DNA from: JAOUFP01 sp963801505
GTDB taxonomy: Bacteria; Nitrospirota; Thermodesulfovibrionia; Thermodesulfovibrionales; UBA6898
NCBI GenBank assembly: GCA_963801505.1
Contig: CAWDEY010000013.1
Span: 1-64,000 of the forward strand
DNA: 64,000 nucleotides
Reading direction: 5' to 3'
Shown here: in pieces, positions 18,003 to 26,895 of the stretch
How positions within the stretch are numbered: the first letter of the stretch is position 1
Layout of the letters: each line of letters begins with the position of its first letter
Notes under the pieces: model-generated
The model's database searches: none
Seen by the model: only the letters and a program-made list of their open reading frames with translations
What the model was told of the DNA's origin: nothing
Position numbers and translations under genes: made by a program

Positions 18003-18084
18003 TGTCCTTGTTTCTCATGAGGCTGAGAAATATTACAAGAAACAAGACAAGGATACGAAAAAGCGTTACGCGACTCAGTTTTAA
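17995..18084 (+). pseudogene. truncated RelE-like toxin
   Basis: MYDVLVSHEAEKYYKKQDK and a few more residues match the start of RelE/ParE toxins. The frame then stops after 29 codons, without the catalytic C-terminal strand. It overlaps the antitoxin remnant by 8 nt as intact relBE pairs often do. Not functional as a toxin. Confidence 0.5.
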
Positions 18085-18104
18085 ACTAAAAGGTATAAAT
18101 CCCA

Positions 18105-18707
18105 ATGCAACAGCGACGGTCCTATCTCTTGTTACAGTCACTGGCGATCATAATTACAAATACGATACCTCTCTATAACGTCTGGTATAATGGATGGAAC
18201 AGTTTCAGACTAATATTGCTGTTTGTTGCAGAGGGCGCAATCGTTGTTATTATGGATTCTATCAAGCGCTTCTTCATTCCGAAAAATACGCAAAAGGGTG
18301 TCCTTGTTTTTGAGTTTATTTTTTTCATTTTCTTCGGTTTTTTTGCTATCTTGATCTTTGGTCGTGATGTGAACAGTCCGGATCTGCTGGAAACGGTCCG
18401 ATCTTCCTTTCAGGCCGCAAAGGTCATTCAGTTTTGGCCTGTTGTCTGTATTTTAGCGATGCGGTTGTCCCGCACGATAAAGGAGCTTATGGCTTCAGGT
18501 GTCTTAGGCGGTGGTAGCCGACAACCGCTCTTCTATAGCGGGGGCGGCTGGATGCTTCAGCTTTTTTTTCTGGTCATGATTGCGCCGTTCATCGCCGACA
18601 AAAGTCCCAACCCCATGGCTGGCCTAATCGCCATCATCGTGCTCAAAACACTGGGTGAGCTCTTTATGCTCCGGGCACAAAAAGGAAGAGAATATGACAC
18701 AGATTAA
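18105..18707 (+). CDS. integral membrane protein, DUF6498-like
   Basis: 200 residues with five or six hydrophobic helices. The opening (LAIIITNTIPLYNVWYNGWNSF) and the second helix region (LFVAEGAIV) resemble the DUF6498 group of uncharacterised membrane proteins. No catalytic motif is visible. Its end overlaps the next gene by 14 nt, so they are probably co-translated. Confidence 0.6.
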   Translation: MQQRRSYLLLQSLAIIITNTIPLYNVWYNGWNSFRLILLFVAEGAIVVIMDSIKRFFIPKNTQKGVLVFEFIFFIFFGFFAILIFGRDVNSPDLLETVRSSFQAAKVIQFWPVVCILAMRLSRTIKELMASGVLGGGSRQPLFYSGGGWMLQLFFLVMIAPFIADKSPNPMAGLIAIIVLKTLGELFMLRAQKGREYDTD

Positions 18708-19497
18708 AACCCCTTTGGACGTTTACAAATTACTCCCAAAATCTAATTGCAGGGAGTGCTCACTTCCGTCATGTCTGGCTTTTTCTGCAGCCGTATTAAG
18801 CGGTGAAAAACAACTTGCGGATTGTCCGCATATTGACAGTAGTATCGTCGGTAAGCTTAGGAAAATAGAAGCACATAAATCCATGTTACAAAAAAGAGAG
18901 GAAGCCGCCGATCAACTCAGAAGTCAAATACATTCGATAGATTTGCCTTCATCTGCTGAGAAACTAGGCGCTAAAATTATTGGTGAAAAATTGGCCATTA
19001 AATGTCTCGGCAAAGATTTCTTTATAGATTCAAGAGGAAATATTACATCTGAATGCCACACTCATGCCTGGATATCGCTCATGCTGCTTGACTATATCAT
19101 AAACAGTAAGGGTGACAATCCCTCCGGCCAATGGGTTCCGTTTAGAGAATTAAAAAAGGGAGCGGAGCGGAATTCCCTGTTTGAGCAGATGTGCGAAAAA
19201 CCTCTCAAACAGATGGCTGACACGCATACGGACCTGTTTGAAGACCTCATTTATATTTTTAGCGGAGATAGATCAACAAATATGTTTTCGTCTGATATAT
19301 CTCTGATCTTATACCCTCTTCCTAAGGTACCTATCCTGATCTGCTACTGGAAAGCGGAAGGCGAAATGGAAGCATCTCTTCACATCTTCTTCGATTCAAC
19401 AGTTGAGAATCATTTAAATATTCAGGCAATCTATGATCTCGGTGTTGGTTTGGCTATGATGTTCGAGAAGGTGGTTCTAAAGCACAAACGTATCTGA
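18694..19497 (+). CDS. DUF3786 protein with N-terminal Fe-S motif
   Basis: I use ATG 18694, which has GGAAGAG upstream. The 267 residues begin with a cluster motif of the corrinoid/ACS type: SNCRECSLPSCLAF...DCP (Cys spacing 2-4-16), expected to bind a 4Fe-4S cluster. The rest matches the DUF3786 fold (SECHTHAWISLMLLDYI, GQWVPFREL, ILYPLPKVPILICYW). Related proteins are linked to anaerobic corrinoid or one-carbon metabolism, but the reaction is unknown. Confidence 0.75.
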   Translation: MTQIKTPLDVYKLLPKSNCRECSLPSCLAFSAAVLSGEKQLADCPHIDSSIVGKLRKIEAHKSMLQKREEAADQLRSQIHSIDLPSSAEKLGAKIIGEKLAIKCLGKDFFIDSRGNITSECHTHAWISLMLLDYIINSKGDNPSGQWVPFRELKKGAERNSLFEQMCEKPLKQMADTHTDLFEDLIYIFSGDRSTNMFSSDISLILYPLPKVPILICYWKAEGEMEASLHIFFDSTVENHLNIQAIYDLGVGLAMMFEKVVLKHKRI

Positions 19498-19652
19498 ATC
19501 CCTCTTCCTCTTTGTATTGCCCATCTTTGTGCCCTCCCTTAAGTTTGTCGTATTATACACCTTATATTACTGTCCGGGTCCTTGCTAAAAAAAATAAGAA
19601 CATTAAGTACGAGGTCATAAGTTATTGATTTGAATCTGATATAATAAACTTC

Positions 19653-20336
19653 ATGAATAATTTGAAGGATGTATATAGAAGAATTTCCCACGCTGCCATG
19701 AGGGCAGGGAGAAGTCCTGAAGAGGTCAAGCTCATAGCGGTATCCAAAGGGGTCGTGGCAGAGACAATAAAGACTGCAGTAGAAAACGGTATCCGTGAAT
19801 TCGGGGAAAACAGGATACAGGAGGCCCAGGACAAGATAACGTTTATTGCAAGCAGCCTGCCTGAAGCAAGGGTCAAATGGCACCTTATAGGTCATCTCCA
19901 GAAGAACAAGGCAAAGAGCGCGGTGAATCTTTTTGATATGATACACTCTGTTGATTCCCCGGAGCTTGCAGGACTGCTCAATAGATATGCCGGAGAAGCA
20001 GGCAAAAAGCAGAAGATATTGCTTCAAATAAAACTTTCAGACGAAGAGAGCAAGTATGGCATGCTAAAGGAACATTTAATTGAAATCTTAGATGGAATAA
20101 GGCATCTTGAAAACCTGCAGGTTGAAGGCCTGATGACAATCCCTCCTTATTTTGATGACCCTGAGATGGTACGGCCATTTTTCAGGGAATTGCGGGAATT
20201 AAAGGACAAGGCTGTGCAGGCAGGTTTCGGACTTTCTGAGCTTTCGATGGGCATGTCGAATGATTTTGAGGTCGCCATCGAGGAAGGTGCGACAATGGTA
20301 AGGGTCGGTACTGCAATATTTGGAGAGAGGAGCTGA
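19653..20336 (+). CDS. yggS: YggS-family PLP-binding protein
   Basis: 227 residues of the single-domain alanine-racemase-like fold. The PLP lysine is in LIAVSKGV, with WHLIGHLQKNKAK, QIKLSDEESKYGM, GLMTIPPY and the phosphate-binding SMGMSNDFEVAIEEGATMVRVGTAIFG all present. It controls free pyridoxal-phosphate levels. It heads the widely conserved order yggS-proC-yggT-divIVA and is the only intact member of it here. Confidence 0.95.
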   Translation: MNNLKDVYRRISHAAMRAGRSPEEVKLIAVSKGVVAETIKTAVENGIREFGENRIQEAQDKITFIASSLPEARVKWHLIGHLQKNKAKSAVNLFDMIHSVDSPELAGLLNRYAGEAGKKQKILLQIKLSDEESKYGMLKEHLIEILDGIRHLENLQVEGLMTIPPYFDDPEMVRPFFRELRELKDKAVQAGFGLSELSMGMSNDFEVAIEEGATMVRVGTAIFGERS

Positions 20337-20340
20337 TTAA

Positions 20341-21137
20341 ATGATAGGTTTTATCGGCGGCGGCAATATGGCAGAGGCACTGATCAAGGGTATAAGGACA
20401 GAGCAAGGGGCAAAGAAGGAATAATTGTCTCTGAGCCAAGGGAAGAGAGAGCGAGGATATCTCGAACAGACATACGGAATAAAAACCACGGGATCACAAC
20501 AGGGAAGTGGCAGCGTCCTGCGATATTATCATTCTTGCGGTGAAGCCTCAGAATATGGATGCGGTTCTTGAGGAGATTGAGCTGACTATTACTGACAATA
20601 AAGATGGTTGTATCGATAGCAGCCGGCATCACTCTTTCTTATCTTGCATCGAGGCTCAAGACAAGCGATCGATACAGGGTAATGCCGAATACGCCTGCGC
20701 TGGTGCAGGAGGGCATGTCGGTAATGTCCCTGTGCGGATGTTTTTACGGTAAAGAGACTGGATATGGTGAAGAGCATCCTGATGTCTGTCGGGAAGGTGC
20801 TTGTATTGCCTGAAGAGATGATGAATGCCGTGACCGCGCTGTCAGGAAGCGGGCCTGCATTTGTCGCCTTGTTCATTGAGGCGATGATCGAGCGGGTATG
20901 AAGATGGGACTTAACAGGTCGGATGCTGCTGAACTTGCTGTACAGACAGTGCTCGGGACCGCGAAGCTCCTTGATACCGGCATGCCGCCTGAGAAGCTCA
21001 GGAAAATGGTCACTTCACCCGGGAGGCACTACCGCGGCCGGCTTGAAGGTATTTGAGGAAAAGGTTTTCGGGTATTGTCGAGGTGCCCTGAAGGCCGCTG
21101 CAGGACGAGGGCCGAGGAACTGGGAAGGAAGGGATAA
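20341..21137 (+). pseudogene. proC: pyrroline-5-carboxylate reductase, multiply frameshifted
   Basis: Pieces of ProC appear in order in changing frames: MIGFIGGGNMAEALIKG (nucleotide-binding), DIIILAVKPQNMDAVL, VVSIAAGITLSYLASRL, YRVMPNTPALVQEGM, VTALSGSGPAFVALFIEA, GLNRSDAAELAVQTVLGTAKLL and a final AEELGRKG with TAA at 21135-21137. At least five frame changes are needed. An intact enzyme makes proline from pyrroline-5-carboxylate. The adjacent yggT and divIVA are also broken, so either this 1.6-kb patch is poor sequence or the cluster has decayed together. Confidence 0.8.
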
Positions 21138-21468
21138 TGTTCGTATTTGGCAGATCTGTTTATAGCGATTGCGCGAGATCGTCGATATGCTTCTGGAGCT
21201 GTATAAGTGGGTCGTTATCATCGCCGCGCTGATAAGCTGGGTGAACCCTGACCCGTATAATCCGATAGTCAGGTTCCTTTATTCTGTCACTGAACCTGTC
21301 TTCAGGCCGATACGGAGGCTTATAGGGTACAGGCTCGGGCCTATAGATATTTCGCCAATAATCGTAATTCTTGCTATTATATTTATGCAGTCGTTTCTTG
21401 TACAGGACGTTAATAAAAGTCGGTTACATGTTTGGAGGAGGATTATATATGAGAATCACGCCGCTTGA
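21137..21468 (+). pseudogene. yggT: YggT-family membrane protein, frameshifted ends
   Basis: The central frame gives IVDMLLELYKWVVIIAALISW, VNPDPYNPIVRFLYSVTEPVFRPIRRLI and DISPIIVILAIIFMQSFLV, a clear YggT two-helix protein. The expected start (ATG 21137, overlapping the proC stop) and the expected end (FLVRTLIKVGY) lie in other frames. Members are implicated in cell division or osmotic adaptation. Confidence 0.7.
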
Positions 21469-21918
21469 TATCCAGCAGAAACAGTTCCCCATGAAGTTCA
21501 GGGGATTTGATGTTGAAGAGGTCTATGCGTTCCTTGAGGTGATCACGGGAGGAGATGGAGGAACTTCTCAGGGAAAATGCGAACCTCAAGGAAAATATAC
21601 AGAGGACGGAGAGTCCAGATCAAGGAATACAAGGACATGGAGACTACCCTGCGGGAGACCCTTATGACCGCCCAGCAGATGGTCGAGGACTACAAGATCA
21701 ATGCGAGAAAAGAGGCTGAACTTCTTATCAAAGAGGCTGAACTCAGGGCGGACAACATGATCAAGGAGGCACAGGAAAAGGTCATCAAGATACATGAGGA
21801 CATTGTGGACTGAAGGGAATACGCCGCCATTTCAAGGAAGAGCTCAAAGAGGCTCATCGAAAACCACCTGACGATGCTCGAGTTTGATGACAAGCAGAGA
21901 AAGAGAAGATACGGATGA
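21449..21918 (+). pseudogene. divIVA: DivIVA-domain protein, frameshifted
   Basis: ATG 21449 has GGAGGAG upstream and encodes MRITPLDIQQKQFPMKFRGF, followed by DVEEVYAFLEVI, the DivIVA lipid-binding head. Three frame changes later the coiled coil (YKDMETTLRETLMTAQQMV, ARKEAELLIKEAELRADNMI) and a last helix (SKRLIENHLTMLEFD) appear, ending at 21918. DivIVA proteins mark curved membranes and organise division or polarity. Confidence 0.75.
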
Positions 21919-21959
21919 GGTCGCAGAGTGAGTTCTGACAATATAAGGCATTAAAGGGC

Positions 21960-23193
21960 ATGCAGGACATCCTGCCGCCTGATATTTACATATGGCAGAA
22001 GGTTGAGGCAGTTGCCAGGGAGGTTTTTTCTTCTTACGGTTTCCAGGAGGTCAGGCCGCCTGTAGTGGAGTCTACGAATGTCTTTACGCGGAGCATCGGT
22101 GAAAATACTGATATCGTGGAAAAGGAGATGTATACCTTTAAGGACAAAGGCGACCGCAGCATATCGTTGCGGCCTGAGGGCACAGCTTCTGTCGTGAGAT
22201 GCTATGTCGAGAAAAATCTGCATACCATGCCTTCTCCTCAGAAATTCTATTACGCAGGGCCCATGTTCAGGTATGAAAGGCCCCAGTCCGGCCGTTTCAG
22301 GCAGTTCTATCAGATAGGGGTCGAGGCCTTTGGAGATCCGGGTCCCAGGATGGATGCTGAGGTGATCTCTATGCTGCGGCACTGCCTTGAGAGGCTCGGA
22401 CTGAAAGAGATAACCTTCAATGTCAATTCCATCGGCTGTCCTGAATGCAGACCTGCATACAGGGAAAAGCTTGTCGAGTTTTTTGCCGGAGGTCTCGATA
22501 ATCTCTGTCCTGACTGCAACCGCAGGTACCATACAAATCCCCTGAGGATACTCGACTGCAAGGTCGAGCGGTGCAGGGATATGAGGAAGGGCGCCCCCAA
22601 GGTCACGGACTCTTTGTGCGACGACTGCAGGACGCATTTTGAAAGCCTGCTTTCCTTTCTCGAACTGCTGGGCATATCCTATACGGTAAATCCCGATATG
22701 GTAAGGGGACTTGATTATTACACACGCACTACCTTTGAAGTGACAAGTGAAAATCTCGGGGCGCAAAACGCGGTTGCCGCAGGTGGCAGATATGACAGGC
22801 TTGTGAAGGAGTTCGGAGGGCCTGAAACGCCTGCGATAGGGTTTGCTATGGGCATGGAGAGGATCATAGAACTGCTTAAGACTTCAGCGGCCCATGATTT
22901 TCCGACCCCGGAGGTCTTTATCGCTGCCATAGGGGACCAGGCTGCCAGGGAAGGCATGGTTATGGCGGACAGACTGAGGGCAAAGGGCTTCTGGGTTGAA
23001 CTTGGGGATGCGGCAAATTCTCTCAAGAGCCAGATGCGCAAGGCCGACAGGCTGTCCTCAAAATATGTTTTTATCATTGGAGATGATGAGCTCAAATCAG
23101 GCAGTATTGAAGTGGAAAAAACTTTCCGATTCCTCGCAGGGAGAGCTCTCCATGTTTGAGATAACGGATTTTCTGCTCAAACGGTCTTTGTGA
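21960..23193 (+). pseudogene. hisS: histidyl-tRNA synthetase, frameshift near C-terminus
   Basis: Class II motifs are all present: motif 1 region (RPPVVESTNVFTRSIGE), motif 2 (KFYYAGPMFRYERPQSGRFRQF), histidine loops RGLDYYTRTTFEV and AAGGRYD, and motif 3 (AIGFAMGMERI). The open frame ends at 23159 in an unrelated tail. After an A6 run near 23118 another frame supplies the expected C-terminus (SSQGELSMFEITDFLLKRSL) to TGA 23193. The frame also lacks the usual 7-8 residues before MQDILPP: in-frame codons YKALKG precede the ATG but have no start. An essential enzyme broken this way points to sequence error. Confidence 0.85.
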
Positions 23194-23201
23194 GCTCACT
23201 G

Positions 23202-24089
23202 TCAATAAATAATCTGCAGCGCATCTTTTTCAACTGTGATCTTTGCCGGGGTGACGCCGAAATAGTCTCCGTCTATCTGTATGTGGGCAGTGCCGAGGAC
23301 TTCAACGCTGGATGATTTCAGGTATACGATGTCTCTCTCTTTAAGAAGAGAACCTGATACTGTTTTGAAAACATACCTGAGAAGGTCAGAGCGCCTGTTT
23401 CCCTGAAAAATGCAGGTGTATAAAAACGGTTCTGAGAGGTCTGCATCAGGGGTGATTTTAAAATTCCCGCCGTACCTGCTTGCCTTGCCTGTTATGGAAC
23501 AATAACCAGTGTATTCTTTTCCATTGATTTCGTAAAAAAGCCGGTTTGGCGCGTAGTGAAGGAAGTTCTTCAGACCACTCCATATATATGCCGCTTTACC
23601 TGATTTTTTCTTTATCGCTTCATCAACATCATGGACTGCCTTGCCGTCAAAACCGATTCCTGCCATGAGACAGAAATAACGGGGACTTTCTGTAGTGTCC
23701 TCTGAAAGTAGTTCTATCCTGCCAAGCGATACAGTCTTTGGAGGCCTTGAAACCGCTATATCAAGCGCGCCGCTGATTTCCTCCGGTATCCCGAGTTCTT
23801 TTGCCAGGACATTGGTGGTGCCGAGAGGCAATATTGCCAGCGGGACATCTGATTTGACCATGCCGTTTATTACTTCATTGATTGTTCCGTCTCCTCCAGC
23901 TGCCATGATCGCGTAAGGCTTTTCCGTGACGGCTTCTGCCGCAATGCGGGTTGCATCGCCCTTTTTTTCTGTCAGGTGTATCTTTGTATCAAATCCCTTT
24001 TTCTTAAGGAAGACAGCGGCATAATCGAATTTTTTGAGTGATGCGCTCCGTGCTGCCGGATTACTTATCAATACTATCGATGATCTCAT
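23202..24089 (-). CDS. diacylglycerol kinase-family lipid kinase
   Basis: 295 residues of the YegS/DgkB type. The ATP loop AAGGDGTINEVINGM, LPLGTTNVLAKELG and GIGFDGKAVHDVD are the three family blocks. The C-terminal beta-sandwich ends in VEVLGTAHIQIDGDYFG. It phosphorylates a lipid or sphingoid substrate; the substrate is unknown. Its start overlaps bioW by 29 nt, so it is probably the second gene of that transcript. Confidence 0.9.
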   Translation of the reverse strand: MRSSIVLISNPAARSASLKKFDYAAVFLKKKGFDTKIHLTEKKGDATRIAAEAVTEKPYAIMAAGGDGTINEVINGMVKSDVPLAILPLGTTNVLAKELGIPEEISGALDIAVSRPPKTVSLGRIELLSEDTTESPRYFCLMAGIGFDGKAVHDVDEAIKKKSGKAAYIWSGLKNFLHYAPNRLFYEINGKEYTGYCSITGKASRYGGNFKITPDADLSEPFLYTCIFQGNRRSDLLRYVFKTVSGSLLKERDIVYLKSSSVEVLGTAHIQIDGDYFGVTPAKITVEKDALQIIY

Positions 24090-24897
24090 CTATTGTCCTG
24101 GTCACAAAGCAGGGGGAAACGCTGTTGATTATCACAGGAGTTTTTTCGAGAAATCCTGTTACAGAATCGATGTCAGCACCTTCTTCGATGAAGAAGACCC
24201 TTCCGCCTGTTTTCTCGCCTTTCTTTTTTATGTGGGGGATTCTAACATATCCGTATTTTTTTGATGCTACGTAGCCGGTTGTATATTGAGGATCGTCGGA
24301 GATGCAGAACTCCGCAAGGACCTTTTCGCATGCAACGACTTTTGAGGCGAGGATTATGGCCTCCTTGACCGTGGTATTGTTAATCCCGTGCTCCTTAAGA
24401 TTCCGGGAGAGAATTCTATCTGCATAGCGGCTTATTCCGAGTCTTGAGGCCCGGACGCCCCGCTCTTTGTCCTGTTCCTTTCTTTTGCCTGATTCAGACA
24501 GTACCAGAGCGGCGCCCCGCATGGTGTGTAAGCTGTCAATAACGTTAAAAGAGGTGTTTAAGGCGCGGCCGGATATGCCGCAGAAATTCAGAAGTTTACG
24601 GACCAGTGCGCGGGCCTGAAGGGGCGACCTGCATGTCAATGTCCTTACCGGAAGACTATGTATTGATCGGGGCCTCTGTTTTATCTCCTCCAAAGAGATT
24701 ACGATATTGTCCGGCCTGCCTTTTTGATGATTGAGGGCCCTGAGCGTATACTTCCTGATGACCTTTGCCATCTCTTTTTCTTCATACATCCCTTCAGCCC
24801 CTGAAATATGTATTTCAAGTAGTCTGCTGTCCCCAGCTGAAGTCTTTGGAATTTGCCTTTTGGATTTTCTTGACGCCCTCATCCGTATATTCCACAT
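24061..24897 (-). CDS. bioW: 6-carboxyhexanoate-CoA ligase (pimeloyl-CoA synthase)
   Basis: I place the start at 24897 (MWNIRMRASRK), matching the BioW opening. EIHISGAEGM, the adenylation-related Arg/Ser-rich centre (HSLPVRTLTCRSPLQARALVRKLL), RGAALVLSESGKR and GVRASRLGI fit BioW, which makes pimeloyl-CoA from pimelate, ATP and CoA for biotin synthesis. bioB lies at 31653-32615 on the same strand but not in the same operon. A TATAAT box ends 7 nt before the ATG, suggesting a leaderless or nearly leaderless mRNA. Confidence 0.85.
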   Translation of the reverse strand: MWNIRMRASRKSKRQIPKTSAGDSRLLEIHISGAEGMYEEKEMAKVIRKYTLRALNHQKGRPDNIVISLEEIKQRPRSIHSLPVRTLTCRSPLQARALVRKLLNFCGISGRALNTSFNVIDSLHTMRGAALVLSESGKRKEQDKERGVRASRLGISRYADRILSRNLKEHGINNTTVKEAIILASKVVACEKVLAEFCISDDPQYTTGYVASKKYGYVRIPHIKKKGEKTGGRVFFIEEGADIDSVTGFLEKTPVIINSVSPCFVTRTIDEIIDSIDK

Positions 24898-24904
24898 GAG
24901 TGAA

Positions 24905-24910
24905 ATTATA
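24905..24910 (-). promoter_or_regulatory. -10 box of bioW, leaderless arrangement
   Basis: TATAAT reads on the minus strand with a weak TTGTTT 17 nt upstream. Only 7 nt separate it from the bioW ATG, so transcription should begin at or within a base or two of the start codon. No Shine-Dalgarno sequence is present. Confidence 0.5.
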
Positions 24911-24959
24911 CTACAGAGCCCGCTCATAAACAATTAATTCATTCCCCCAGAATCCGCCA

Positions 24960-25141
24960 CCTAAAAACGTTAACCACAGAGCGCACAGAGGATTTCTCTG
25001 TGTTCTCAAGACGTTAGAGAAAATGTAATGGAAACTGATCTTTCAGCAAAGAGTGCACAGAGATGAGAAACTAATTTGATGTTTTATCTTTATAAGCCAT
25101 CACTTACTCTGTGTCCTCTGTGGTTTGATGGTGCTTTTAGG
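24960..25141. repeat. CACAGAG-family repeat, copy A2
   Basis: Starts CCTAAAAACG...AACCACAGAGCGCACAGAG and ends CTCTGTGTCCTCTGTGG...CTTTTAGG, giving outer CCTAAAA/TTTTAGG and inner CACAGAG inverted repeats. It lies between bioW and the small signalling genes. Confidence 0.7.
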
Positions 25142-25215
25142 TCCCTGGATTTACCTGAATTTTTTAAGCAGGTTGCGGGAATAACAGTGGAAGGAAAGGT
25201 CCGGATTTTGAGACG

Positions 25216-25243
25216 CCCTGCGGTCTCTGCCGCAGGGTCTTTT
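25216..25243. repeat. CCCTGCGG hairpin repeat
   Basis: CCCTGCGG (25216-25223) and CCGCAGGG (25230-25237) form a tight hairpin followed by TCTTTT. Similar hairpins recur at about 32820, 46489 and 53221, three of them followed by CTTCAAT. It could double as a terminator on the plus strand, but no plus-strand gene precedes it. Confidence 0.5.
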
Positions 25244-25329
25244 ACGAGTGGAAAGTCATGCTCTTTTTCCTGACGAGCAGGAATTCCGGTTATTTAGTGA
25301 TCACGTCTTAAAGGTGTAACAGAAAAAAG

Positions 25330-25611
25330 TCACATGATGGAATTGGCAGTTTCATGCCTTAATTCCTGTCTCCGCATTATCTGCCCGAAAGATTTATGTT
25401 TCAGCTTTCTATTTTCTCCCTGATTTTCAATTATGCTTTTCACGAGATTGAGCAGTTTGATCTGATCTGCTGTTGCCATTCCTGCCATCTCCGCACAGTC
25501 CCTGAATCCTTTTCCTTTGAAAAAGGCGATGCAGTCCTCCTTATGGTGTTTGTCCCATAAATCATCGATAGACTGTAAAATAATTCCTTCGGCAAGCCCC
25601 TTCAATCCCAT
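25330..25611 (-). CDS. small cytosolic protein of unknown function
   Basis: I choose ATG 25611 because AGGGAGG lies eight bases upstream; the frame extends further up to 25644. The 93 residues look helical (LKGLAEGIILQSIDDLWDKHH, ADQIKLLNLVKSIIEN) and contain two cysteines. It directly follows the response regulator at 25641 and is probably co-transcribed, so a signalling accessory role is possible. Not recognised. Confidence 0.5.
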   Translation of the reverse strand: MGLKGLAEGIILQSIDDLWDKHHKEDCIAFFKGKGFRDCAEMAGMATADQIKLLNLVKSIIENQGENRKLKHKSFGQIMRRQELRHETANSIM

Positions 25612-25640
25612 GATGATGTCCTCCCTTTCATTACGCATTT

Positions 25641-26093
25641 TCAATTTGTTGCCAGTTCGCTGTTTTTAAAGGAATCCCTGTTGCCCATGAATTTTCTTAC
25701 GGACTGCAATAGCTGCTGGCGAATAAAAGGCTTTTTAATCCAGTCGTTTACCCCTGCCATTTCAGCTTCCTTTTTTTTGAAATCTGAAAAACCTGATGTC
25801 AGCATAATTATCGGAACGAGTCTGTGCTCAGATTCACTTCGTAGCTGTTTTATGAATTCAATGCCGTCCATCCCTGGCATGCGAATGTCTGTTATAACCA
25901 ATCCGAACTTCCTGTCAGTCATTTTGCTGAGCGCATCAAGTCCGTTTACAGCCTCGATCACTTTATATCCTGCTGACTTAAGTATCATCGAGATGATCTG
26001 CCTGATCAAGTCTTCATCATCCACAACAAGGACATTTCTTGTCATGCCATTGGCTTCGTCTATCAATTTATTTTTGTTAGTATTTCTGAACAT
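25641..26093 (-). CDS. single-domain CheY-like response regulator
   Basis: 150 residues. The receiver has VVDDED, phospho-Asp in LVITDIRMPGMDG, Thr/Ser in IIMLTSG and Lys in WIKKPF. There is no output domain, so it signals by protein contact or phosphotransfer. AAGGAG about 12 nt before ATG 26093 supports that start; ATG 26045 is an alternative. It could serve the large kinase at 28609-31458 or another kinase. Confidence 0.85.
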   Translation of the reverse strand: MFRNTNKNKLIDEANGMTRNVLVVDDEDLIRQIISMILKSAGYKVIEAVNGLDALSKMTDRKFGLVITDIRMPGMDGIEFIKQLRSESEHRLVPIIMLTSGFSDFKKKEAEMAGVNDWIKKPFIRQQLLQSVRKFMGNRDSFKNSELATN

Positions 26094-26150
26094 ATTGACT
26101 GGAATCTCCTTTACAGGCTGCCGGGACCCTCTGAAAAATATCAGGGCGCT

Positions 26151-26360
26151 TCATATTTCAAAACCTTTTGCCCCGGCAATTTTTCCGTAAATGTCACACT
26201 GTTTGAAGTTGCCGCCGCAGTAATTGATGGTCGCTTCTGTAAATAAACTGCTTGTGCTGGTGCAATAGCAGCCTTCAAAGGGTTTATTGATAAAGGGACA
26301 GAATATTGTTTTAACAGTCCTGTTTAACATGCTCTCCTCTTTTTCCTTGTCTTTTTCCAT
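26151..26360 (-). CDS. small Cys-rich protein (CP..CxC..YC..C-[DVI]Y type)
   Basis: ATG 26360 has AGGGAG upstream. The 69 residues hold FCPFINKPFEGCYC and, further on, INYCGGNFKQCDIYGK. The spacing of Cys pairs and the ending C-x-I/V-Y match the small proteins at 53362, 59977 and 60273, which suggests a shared fold with a metal or disulfide core. There is no signal peptide. An 18-bp inverted repeat with nested palindromes lies about 260-310 bp upstream. Confidence 0.55.
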   Translation of the reverse strand: MEKDKEKEESMLNRTVKTIFCPFINKPFEGCYCTSTSSLFTEATINYCGGNFKQCDIYGKIAGAKGFEI

Positions 26361-26620
26361 TAACGCTCCCTGATTGTTCACTTCTCACCATTGTTTGAAT
26401 GCTAAATTTACAATCAACCGATGTTGTTCATGCAGTCAATCGCAGCATATTCAAACGCCTTTTAGGGTTACTTTTATCCTATTAAAGCCAGTGGATTTAA
26501 CAATCTTGCAATATATATAACAATAAGTATGCCTGAAACAAATTGGAGGGCTAAATAAGTTTTAAACTCATAAAAACAGGCACTTGACATGATTTGGATG
26601 GATTTTGGGCTATGTTGTGA

Positions 26621-26669
26621 GTGTGGCATGCCACAGTTGTGTGGTTTCCATAACTGTGGCATGCCACAC
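26621..26669. promoter_or_regulatory. paired palindromic operator candidate
   Basis: GTGTGGCATGCCACAGTT (26621-26638) and its exact reverse complement (26652-26669) flank a 13-bp spacer. Each arm contains the perfect 14-bp palindrome TGTGGCATGCCACA, with centres 33 bp apart, about three helical turns. This suits cooperative binding of two dimers, for example of an enhancer-binding activator such as the one encoded at 26826-28607. A long hairpin is the alternative. Confidence 0.6.
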
Positions 26670-26727
26670 TAGATTGTCACGTTTTTTTAGGAAAAAGTGT
26701 ATTAATTTATGGCAGAAAAAGCATGAT

Positions 26728-26895
26728 CCTAAAAACGGCAGTTCATTCACCACGGAGGCACAGAGACGCTGAGAAAACGCGGGTTTGAGGCAAATAGGGG
26801 ACTGGACTGACCAATTTTGTTAGCCTTACCCTGCCTGTATCTCCTTGATTTTACTCTGTGATCTCTGTGTCTCTGTGGATTCTGCTTTTTTTAGG
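26728..26895. repeat. CACAGAG-family repeat, copy A3
   Basis: Runs from CCTAAAAACGGCAGTTCATT through CACCACGGAGGCACAGAGACG to CTCTGTGGATTC and TTTTTTTAGG. It is nearly identical to copy A4 (34831-34982). Its right part supplies the last 23 or so codons and the stop of the NtrC-type gene at 26826-28607. Confidence 0.8.

Noticed and set aside
21951..22766. 271-codon minus-strand frame
   Set aside because: Antisense shadow of hisS, whose aminoacyl-tRNA synthetase motifs are unambiguous on the plus strand.
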